Source of the DNA: Pseudochrobactrum asaccharolyticum
GTDB lineage: Bacteria > Pseudomonadota > Alphaproteobacteria > Rhizobiales > Rhizobiaceae
Reading direction: 5' to 3'
Assembly: GCF_003314995.1 (NCBI RefSeq)
Contig: NZ_QNRH01000002.1
Location: 744,001-808,000 of the forward strand
DNA length: 64,000 nucleotides
Positions 58,233-64,000 of this stretch are shown in pieces. The notes under the pieces were generated by a model. The model did not search any database, was not told the origin of the DNA, and saw nothing but the letters and a program-made list of their open reading frames with translations. Made by a program: the position numbers and the translations under genes. Every line of letters starts with the position of its first letter. Positions within the stretch are counted from its first letter, which is position 1.

Positions 58233-59012
58233 ATGCATCTGGATATTATTGAGCTGCAATCATTTTACGCAACGGCTCTGGGTAAATTAGCGGCTTCGGT
58301 CATTACTTCTGCACTGGATCCTTTATGGTTGCCGATGCCGCAGGAGCGGCTTGTCGGCATTGGTTATACGCTGCCTTATCTCAATCATTTCGCATCCCGT
58401 GCGGAACGTGCTTTTGCTTTTATGCCTGCAAGGCAGGGCGCAACCGGCTGGCCGCATGATCAGGCATTGAGCACTGCATTGGTATATGATGAGGAACTGC
58501 CTTTGCCGGACAGTTCTGTTGACCGTATTCTGCTGGTGCATACGCTTGAATTTTCAGAAAGCAGCTCGGAGACCCTGAAAGAAATTTGGCGTGTTTTGTC
58601 GCCGAATGGCCAGCTGATTGTCGTTGTACCGAACCGCCGTGGCGTCTGGGCACGGATGGAGCACACACCTTTCGGCAGCGGTCGCCCCTTCAGCCGAGGA
58701 CAATTGCTGCAGGCTTTTAGGGAAGCGAATTTCACACCGGGCAAACTTGTTAATGCATTGCATGTGCCGCCTACACGCTGGCGTTGGCTGCAACAATCGT
58801 CCGGCTTGATTGAGAGTGTGGGCACCCGTCTTTGGCCGCTCTTTGGTGGCGTGATGATCGGAGAGGCGCATAAGCGTCTTTATCAGGGGCTACCCGTACT
58901 CAAGCGCTCGTCACGACGCGTTTTCGTGCCGGTGCTGACGCCGCAGGGAACGGCACGCCAGCAACCGGTAAAGGTGACAATTCACGACCCTCGTGAGCGC
59001 TCCGCCAAATAA
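58233..59012 (+). CDS. Class I SAM-dependent methyltransferase
   Basis: A 259-aa methyltransferase-like protein. LPLPDSSVDRILLVHTLEFS fits motifs II-IV and LKEIWRVLSPNGQLIVVVPNRRGVWARMEHTPFG is the typical post-motif segment. Motif I is degenerate (RLVGIGYTLPYLNHFA), which is common in this subgroup and raises doubt about activity. AGGA fits the ATG at 58233 better than the one at 58230. It converges on metW. Confidence 0.85.
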   Translation: MHLDIIELQSFYATALGKLAASVITSALDPLWLPMPQERLVGIGYTLPYLNHFASRAERAFAFMPARQGATGWPHDQALSTALVYDEELPLPDSSVDRILLVHTLEFSESSSETLKEIWRVLSPNGQLIVVVPNRRGVWARMEHTPFGSGRPFSRGQLLQAFREANFTPGKLVNALHVPPTRWRWLQQSSGLIESVGTRLWPLFGGVMIGEAHKRLYQGLPVLKRSSRRVFVPVLTPQGTARQQPVKVTIHDPRERSAK

Positions 59013-59031
59013 TTCGGAGCAGGAAGCCTGT

Positions 59032-59703
59032 TTAGCGCTTCAGCAGAAACACAGCCTGCTGGCCGAGCAGGTTCCACATGCCCCATGGCAGGTTAAATGG
59101 CATGCGCTCGCCGTTACGGTTCAATGCCACGGCATCTTCCACAGTCGCACCGACTTCTTCCGTCATGTCCACAAAATCGCGGATTGTGCAAAAGTGAATA
59201 TTCGGCGTGTCATACCAGCTGAACGGCAGTTCTTTGGTCACCGGCATGCGACCGCGAAACAGCAATGAGCCGCGTACACGCCAATAACCGAAATTCGGGA
59301 TGGAGACGATGGCGCGCTCACCAATACGTAGCAATTCGCTTAGTACTTTTTTCGGATTGAGCGTGGCCTGCAAAGTCTGTGACAGCACCACATAGTCAAA
59401 ACTGGAATCCGGATAATAGACCAGATCACGATCGGCATCGCCTTGGATCACCGACAGGCCGCGCATCAGACACTGGTTCACACCGCTTTGCGACAGTTCA
59501 ACACCGCGCCCGTCGACATTTCGTGTATCACGCAGCAATTGCAGCAATTCGCCATCGCTGCAACCGACATCCAGTACGCGTGTGCCCGGACGCACCAGCG
59601 ATGCGATAATGTCGAAATCGACGCGGTTATGGATATGCAGGTTTTCCGTGGCATTCTGCGCGAAAAGTGTCGTATCGCCGGTTCCGGCTTTCGTATCAGT
59701 CAT
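59032..59703 (-). CDS. metW: Methionine biosynthesis protein MetW
   Basis: MetW (223 aa) is a SAM-methyltransferase-fold partner of MetX, reported to activate homoserine acetyltransferase. RVLDVGCSDGELLQLL is motif I; FDYVVLSQTLQATLNPKKVLSELLRIG, SIPNFGYWRVRGSL and the C-terminal ERMPFNLPWGMWNLLGQQAVF are MetW-specific. It begins 4 nt after the metX stop, the standard metX-metW pair. Confidence 0.96.
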   Translation of the reverse strand: MTDTKAGTGDTTLFAQNATENLHIHNRVDFDIIASLVRPGTRVLDVGCSDGELLQLLRDTRNVDGRGVELSQSGVNQCLMRGLSVIQGDADRDLVYYPDSSFDYVVLSQTLQATLNPKKVLSELLRIGERAIVSIPNFGYWRVRGSLLFRGRMPVTKELPFSWYDTPNIHFCTIRDFVDMTEEVGATVEDAVALNRNGERMPFNLPWGMWNLLGQQAVFLLKR

Positions 59704-59707
59704 GGGA

Positions 59708-60889
59708 TTACAGACCTTTCGCGCGGGCTGCGGAGCGGATGAAACCGTCTACTGTTGAGAACAGGACAGGCTCATCAAGCAGAAAGGCATCATGGCCGCG
59801 ATCGGTTTCAATCTCGACAAAGGATACGGAAGCACCGGCTGCATTGAGCGCATGGACGACCAAGCGGCTCTCAGAGGTCGGGAACAACCAGTCACTGGAG
59901 AAAGAGGCGACAAAGAAGCGGGTTTTGGTGCCGGTAAATGCAGAGGCGAGCAAACCGTTATGCTCTGCTGCCATGTCAAAATAGTCCATGGCACGGGTCA
60001 GATAGAGGTATGAATTGGCGTCAAAACGGTCAACGAAACTATTGCCCTGATGGCGCAGATAGCTCTCAATCTGGAAGTCAGCTTCAAACCCGAAAGTAAT
60101 ATTCGGACGATCCTGCAGATTACGACCGAATTTGCGGTGTAAGGCTGCTTCTGACAAATAGGTGATATGCGCCGCCATACGGGCAACAGACAGGCCTTTG
60201 CGCGGCACGGTATCGGATTGGGTCAGATATTGTCCGTTGAGCCAGAGCGGATCAGCCATCACAGCTTGACGGCCGACTTCATTAAAGGCGATATTCTGCG
60301 CAGACAAGCGTGCCCCGCTGGCCAGTACCACAGCAGAGAAAACCTTGTCCGGATAGCTCGATGCCCATTGCAGAACCTGCATGCCGCCGACAGAACCGCC
60401 GACTACGGCCAGCAATTGTTCAATACCGAAATGTTCCACCAGCATCGCCTGTGCCCGCACCATATCACCGATGGTGATAATTGGCAGATCAAGCGCATAG
60501 GGTTTTCCGGTTGCCGGATTGACGGATGCAGGACCAGTTGAACCCATGCAGCTGCCGATCACATTGGAGCAGAGCACGAAATAGCGGTCAGTATCAATTG
60601 GTTTGCCGGGGCCGACAAGCGACGTCCACCAGCCTTCTTTGCCGGTGAGCGGATTGGTGTTGGCCACATGCTGATCGCCGGTCAGGGCATGACAGATCAG
60701 AATTGCGTTGCTTTTATCGGCATTGAGTGTGCCATAGGACTGATAGGCGAGCTGAAACGGGCTCAGAACAGAGCCGCTATCGAGTTGCAGAGGCTTGTCC
60801 TCACCAAAATAAACCACAGGGCTGTTCGGCTGAACGGCTTCCTGATTACGGCTATCTGACGGGGCGGTGGTTTCAGCGGATAGGGTCAT
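59708..60889 (-). CDS. metX: Homoserine O-acetyltransferase
   Basis: MetX (393 aa) acetylates homoserine (or uses succinyl-CoA in some species) at the first step of methionine synthesis. It is an alpha/beta-hydrolase: HALTGDQHV, nucleophile Ser166 in [10 protein letters not shown], Asp in SFSSDWLFP and His in DRGHDAFLL. Length is normal. The 313-bp leader was checked for a SAM-II riboswitch, common before metX/metA in rhizobia; I do not see one. Confidence 0.97.
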   Translation of the reverse strand: MTLSAETTAPSDSRNQEAVQPNSPVVYFGEDKPLQLDSGSVLSPFQLAYQSYGTLNADKSNAILICHALTGDQHVANTNPLTGKEGWWTSLVGPGKPIDTDRYFVLCSNVIGSCMGSTGPASVNPATGKPYALDLPIITIGDMVRAQAMLVEHFGIEQLLAVVGGSVGGMQVLQWASSYPDKVFSAVVLASGARLSAQNIAFNEVGRQAVMADPLWLNGQYLTQSDTVPRKGLSVARMAAHITYLSEAALHRKFGRNLQDRPNITFGFEADFQIESYLRHQGNSFVDRFDANSYLYLTRAMDYFDMAAEHNGLLASAFTGTKTRFFVASFSSDWLFPTSESRLVVHALNAAGASVSFVEIETDRGHDAFLLDEPVLFSTVDGFIRSAARAKGL

Positions 60890-61202
60890 AAAATACGCAT
60901 GCTTTTGAATCTGTGGCGCTGCCGGAACATAGCACCATGAAGTCGGATCAACTTAATGGGCATGATATGGTTATAAAGTAAAGAATCTAGTGCAATTTTA
61001 AAACTGAAATCGCCGCAACTTCAGCTCAGCGCTCCTTAAAGCTAAGGTTTCTCTCGACTTGTTCTGCGATGCGGTTTATGCCGCTAGGGTCAAATCGCAT
61101 ATCGGAGATATTACCGGATTTTTCTTGCCGGTATTTATGATCCGGTATGTTGTTTCAAGAATACTCACTTTCAACAATACAGGCTCTTAATATTGGATAA
61201 GA
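60890..61202. other. Divergent region metX / hisC
   Basis: This 313-bp spacer must hold both promoters. I found no match to the SAM-II consensus on the metX strand, no strong terminator and no gene. Small symmetries (for example ATACCGG/CCGGTAT-like near 61110-61150) are noted but not interpreted. Confidence 0.5.
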
Positions 61203-62315
61203 ATGATGAACGATTTCGCGAAAGCTCAACGCCCGACACCTAAAGCCGGCGTCATGGATATTGCTGCTTATGTTCCTGGTAAAGCCACCGTTCAGGGTGT
61301 TGCCAAGATCCACAAGCTGTCTGCCAATGAAAGCCCGCTGGGTGCAAGCCCTCATGCCGTTGAAGCCTATCGTGCAACCGATCATTATCTAAGCTCTTAT
61401 CCGGACGGTGAAGTTACCGCTTTGCGTCAGGCGATTGCGGAAACGCAGGGTCTGAATATTGAGAACATTCTTTGCGGTAACGGCTCTGATGAGCTGCTCG
61501 GCCTGTTGTGCCAGACCTATCTGGCACCGGGTGACGAGGCGATTTTCACCGATCACGGCTTTCTGGTTTATAAAATCCAGACACTTGCTGCCGGTGCAAA
61601 GCCGGTTATCGTAAAAGAAAACGACACAGTGATTGATGTGGATGCGGTGCTTGCCGCCGTCACAGACAAGACCAAAGTTGTTTTCATCACCAATCCGGGC
61701 AATCCGACCGGTACTTATGTGCCGTTTGAGGAAGTGAAGCGCCTGCATGCCGGTTTGCCGCCGCATGTTCTGCTGGTGCTGGATGCGGCCTATGCGGAAT
61801 ATGTGCGTAAGAACGATTATGAAGCCGGTGTGGCGCTGGTCTCTGCGAGCGATAATGTGGTGATGACCCGCACATTCTCGAAGATCCACGGGCTGCCTGC
61901 TTTGCGTATCGGCTGGATGTATGCACCTTTGCACGTCACTGATGCGGTGAACCGTATTCGCGGACCTTTCAACATGAACAGCGCGGCGATTGCTGCCGGT
62001 ACTGCGGCGATCCGTGACCGCGAGCATGTGCAGAAGGCGTGTGCTTACAACGCAGAATGGGCGCAGTGGCTGACAGACGAGTTCACCAAACTCGGTCTGA
62101 AGGTGACGCCATCGGTTACCAACTTCCTGCTGGTGCATTTCCCTGACACACAGAACAAGTCTGCTGCCAAAGCCGACGAGTATCTGCAGTCCAAAGGATA
62201 TATTCTGCGTCGTGTGACATCCTATGGCTTTCCTGAAGCCCTGCGGATGAGCATCGGCTCGGAAGAAGCGAATCGCGGCGTGATTGCCGCTCTTACAGAA
62301 TTTTTGAAGTCCTGA
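61203..62315 (+). CDS. hisC: Histidinol-phosphate aminotransferase
   Basis: HisC (370 aa) is a PLP aminotransferase of histidine synthesis, and in rhizobia often also transaminates aromatic keto acids. [47 protein letters not shown] and the PLP lysine in [17 protein letters not shown] are intact. ATGs at 61203 and 61206 are both possible. It pairs with tyrC one base downstream, which supports a role in tyrosine/phenylalanine synthesis too. Confidence 0.96.
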   Translation: MMNDFAKAQRPTPKAGVMDIAAYVPGKATVQGVAKIHKLSANESPLGASPHAVEAYRATDHYLSSYPDGEVTALRQAIAETQGLNIENILCGNGSDELLGLLCQTYLAPGDEAIFTDHGFLVYKIQTLAAGAKPVIVKENDTVIDVDAVLAAVTDKTKVVFITNPGNPTGTYVPFEEVKRLHAGLPPHVLLVLDAAYAEYVRKNDYEAGVALVSASDNVVMTRTFSKIHGLPALRIGWMYAPLHVTDAVNRIRGPFNMNSAAIAAGTAAIRDREHVQKACAYNAEWAQWLTDEFTKLGLKVTPSVTNFLLVHFPDTQNKSAAKADEYLQSKGYILRRVTSYGFPEALRMSIGSEEANRGVIAALTEFLKS

Positions 62316-62316
62316 T

Positions 62317-63249
62317 ATGTCTGATATTCATTTTAATAAAATTGCGCTGATCGGTATTGGTCTGATCGGTTCGTCGCTGGCTCGTGTCATTCGCCGTGAG
62401 GGTCTGGCCGGTCATATTGCTATTGCCACACGCAGTCCGGAAACGCTGAAACGCGCTGAAGAACTGGGGCTGGGCGACAGCTACACCACGGATAATGCCG
62501 TTGCGGTGCAGGATGCCGACCTGGTGATCGTGTCTGTGCCTGTCGGCTCGTCCGGTCTGGTTGCCCGTCAGATTGCGGGCAGCCTGAAACCCGGTGCAAT
62601 TGTCACCGATGTGGGCTCTACCAAAGGCTCAGTGATTACGCAGATGCAGCCGGAATTGCCGGCGAATGTGCATTTCATTCCGGGGCACCCGATTGCCGGT
62701 ACAGAATATTCAGGGCCGGATGCGGGTTTTGCTGATCTGTTTATCAATCGCTGGTGTATTCTCACACCGCTGCCAGACACAGATGCCACTGAGCTGGCAA
62801 AGCTCAATGCGTTCTGGGAAGCCTGTGGCTCCAAAACAGACCAGATGGACCCGCAGCATCATGATCTGGTGCTGGCAATCGTTTCGCATCTGCCACATAT
62901 CATTGCCTATAACATTGTTGGTACGGCCAATGATCTGGAGAAGGTAACGGAGTCGGAAGTCATCAAATATTCCGCTTCCGGTTTCCGTGACTTTACCCGT
63001 CTGGCGGCATCCGATCCGACGATGTGGCGTGACGTCTGCCTGCATAATAAGGATGCTATTCTGGAAATGCTGGGGCGTTTCTCGGAAGATCTGGCTTCCT
63101 TGCAGAGGGCAATCCGCTGGAGTGACGGCGATGCTTTGTTTGACCTGTTTACACGTACCCGTGCCATCCGCCGTGGTATTATTGATGCCGGTCAGGAAGT
63201 GGATGCGCCGAACTTTGGCCGTGAAGCTGCAAGCAAGCCAACAAAATAA
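62317..63249 (+). CDS. tyrC: Cyclohexadienyl (prephenate/arogenate) dehydrogenase
   Basis: A 310-aa TyrA-family dehydrogenase. The NAD motif is ALIGIGLIGSSLA (~9-21), followed by TDVGSTKGSV, FIPGHPIAGTEYSGP and the catalytic DLVLAIVSHLPHIIAYN histidine region. It oxidises prephenate and/or arogenate for tyrosine. The start is 1 nt after the hisC stop. The last codons (GAAGCTGCAAGCAAGCC) are repeated just past the stop. Confidence 0.95.
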   Translation: MSDIHFNKIALIGIGLIGSSLARVIRREGLAGHIAIATRSPETLKRAEELGLGDSYTTDNAVAVQDADLVIVSVPVGSSGLVARQIAGSLKPGAIVTDVGSTKGSVITQMQPELPANVHFIPGHPIAGTEYSGPDAGFADLFINRWCILTPLPDTDATELAKLNAFWEACGSKTDQMDPQHHDLVLAIVSHLPHIIAYNIVGTANDLEKVTESEVIKYSASGFRDFTRLAASDPTMWRDVCLHNKDAILEMLGRFSEDLASLQRAIRWSDGDALFDLFTRTRAIRRGIIDAGQEVDAPNFGREAASKPTK

Positions 63250-63268
63250 GCGAAGCTGCAAGCAAGCC
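63223..63268. repeat. 17-bp direct repeat across the tyrC stop
   Basis: GAAGCTGCAAGCAAGCC occurs at 63223-63239, within the last codons, and at 63252-63268, after the stop, with a period of 29 bp. Confidence 0.9.
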
Positions 63269-63269
63269 T

Positions 63270-63412
63270 AAAATCTGATCTAAAAGACGCTATACCTGGC
63301 TGCAAATGGCAATTTCTGCGCTTCCGGTGCTCATGTACATTTAAGTACACTGCGCTCCGGTTCTCGAAATTACCAATTTCGCTGCGGTCTATCGCTTTTT
63401 GATTCAGATTTT
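63270..63412. repeat. Long imperfect inverted repeat (~143 bp) after tyrC
   Basis: The left arm (63270-~63341) begins AAAATCTGATC and the right arm ends TTCAGATTTT. Arms match over ~70 bp with mismatches: cgctataCC / GGtctatcg, ggcaatttc / gaaattacc, ccggtgctcatgtac / gtacactgcgctccgg. The centre is CATGTACATTTAAGTACAC. It is non-coding and resembles dispersed palindromic elements. Confidence 0.7.
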
Positions 63413-63433
63413 GTGTTGCACTATATGAAAATG

Positions 63434-63462
63434 AAAAACCCGCCATTTCGGCGGGTTTTTTG
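63434..63462. terminator. Terminator between tyrC and the DUF2125 gene
   Basis: AAAACCCGCC, ATTTC, GGCGGGTTTTTT, with A/T tracts on both sides for convergent genes. Confidence 0.9.
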
Positions 63463-63464
63463 CA

Positions 63465-64000
63465 TTAAAGGCGCGGTACACGTCCCAGCGGGATAAAGCC
63501 TGCGCTTATCTTACCTTCTTTGATCAGAACAGGAACGATCGTGGCGCCGGACTCATCTTTAGGCATGGAACCGAGAGCAAAAATCACAGTGTTGATATTT
63601 TTAACCTGATCCGGAAAAGCTGCCTGCAAACTTTGACCCAGTGCCGGCATATTGGTCAGGCGGATTTTCAGGTCGGCATTGGTCAGGCCTTCATCATCAA
63701 CGGTTACAGGGCCATTGAGGCTGATACTTGCGCCGGAGGGCAGCAGAAACAGCACCTGATTGAGTTGCAGGGCTTTGCCGCGCAAGACGCTGCCATTTTC
63801 ATCCGGCTCTTTGAATGATGCCAGACTTGCCGGAGAGCTGATATCAATCAGGCCGTCCAGTTCAGGGAGCGCTGCCAGCGGTGTCTTGCCGGTGAGGCGC
63901 AGATCATCAAATGTCATCTTAAGCTTCAACGGCTCTTCGAGACTATTCAGATCAAATTGCAGTTCCAGCAGGGAGATCGCCGGAGCGTCAGCATCTGCAT
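63465..64000 (-). CDS. DUF2125 domain protein, C-terminal part (cut by window edge)
   Basis: The last ~178 residues of a larger protein, open through the right edge (the frame reads DADAPAISLLELQFDLN at the edge). The beta-rich, Leu/Ala-rich sequence (LDGLIDISSPASLASF, SISLNGPVTVDDEGLTNADLKIRL, KEGKISAGFIPLGRVPRL) fits DUF2125, a periplasmic or membrane-anchored family of rhizobia found next to hisC-tyrC. Function is unknown. The TTG/ATG near 63915-63929 is internal, not the start. Confidence 0.85.
   Translation of the reverse strand, partial: ADADAPAISLLELQFDLNSLEEPLKLKMTFDDLRLTGKTPLAALPELDGLIDISSPASLASFKEPDENGSVLRGKALQLNQVLFLLPSGASISLNGPVTVDDEGLTNADLKIRLTNMPALGQSLQAAFPDQVKNINTVIFALGSMPKDESGATIVPVLIKEGKISAGFIPLGRVPRL

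Noticed and set aside
60890-61202. SAM-II riboswitch upstream of metX
   Set aside because: I compared the metX-strand leader with the remembered SAM-II core and found no matching pseudoknot pattern; an Infernal search would decide.

Overview
The window is a chromosomal segment of an alphaproteobacterium of the Rhizobiales, most probably Brucellaceae (an Ochrobactrum- or Pseudochrobactrum-like relative of Brucella). The evidence is an Omp19-type lipoprotein, the mdh-sucC-sucD-sucA order, CobS/CobT, CenR, alphaproteobacterial Mic60 next to HemC/HemD/HemY, and gene blocks that match Brucella order from memory. By eye the base composition is close to balanced, less GC-rich than Brucella. Almost all of the sequence is core genome. 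I see no tRNA, rRNA, CRISPR array, transposase or prophage module.

Layout. 1-4255 (minus): TCA genes mdh, sucC, sucD and the start of sucA. 4705-6527 (minus): zapE and omp19. 7053-12669 (plus): dapF, mtaB, ftsY, yciB, gloB and a small exported protein. 12740-19000: a DUF3108 exported protein, rpmB, yhhQ, cobT, cobS and a J-domain protein. 19181-22873: bolA, a DUF2798 membrane protein, aroB, aroK, xerC. 22965-27658 (plus): rimM, trmD, a DUF4260 protein, rplS, leuC, a GNAT acetyltransferase. 28087-31526: sdhCDAB behind a long structured leader. 31700-34984: a VOC protein, an OsmC-family protein, a ubiquinone hydroxylase and tesB. 35175-36746: an AT-rich opgB-like phosphoglycerol transferase gene, the most foreign-looking gene here. 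36896-43023: ftsK, lolA, xthA and an ABC-F ATPase. 43048-47144: a lone cyclic-nucleotide-binding domain protein, cenR, and a MocR-type regulator divergent from an EamA exporter. 47323-50929 (minus): a methyltransferase, EVE and YciI proteins, gpsA, tsaD. 51142-56742 (plus): hemC, hemD, mic60, hemY, terB. 56812-64000: aqpZ, an AT-rich gap, a small lipoprotein, a methyltransferase, metW-metX, hisC-tyrC and a truncated DUF2125 gene.

Functional themes: central respiration (SucABCD, Mdh, SdhCDAB, ubiquinone hydroxylation), amino-acid synthesis (DapF, AroB/AroK, LeuC, MetX/MetW, HisC/TyrC), tetrapyrrole and cobalamin synthesis (HemC/HemD, CobS/CobT), envelope functions (Omp19, LolA, OpgB-like, CenR, Mic60) and translation or tRNA modification (MtaB, RimM, TrmD, TsaD, L28, L19).

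The unusual material is mostly non-coding: a perfect 15-bp inverted repeat against the start of the opgB-like gene; stacked inverted repeats ahead of sdhC; a clear MocR-type operator; copies of gene 3' ends repeated just past the stop codons of the EamA gene and tyrC; a long imperfect palindrome after tyrC; a 105-bp palindromic intergenic element; and a short upstream ORF overlapping the ABC-F start. No convincing new multi-gene system is present.
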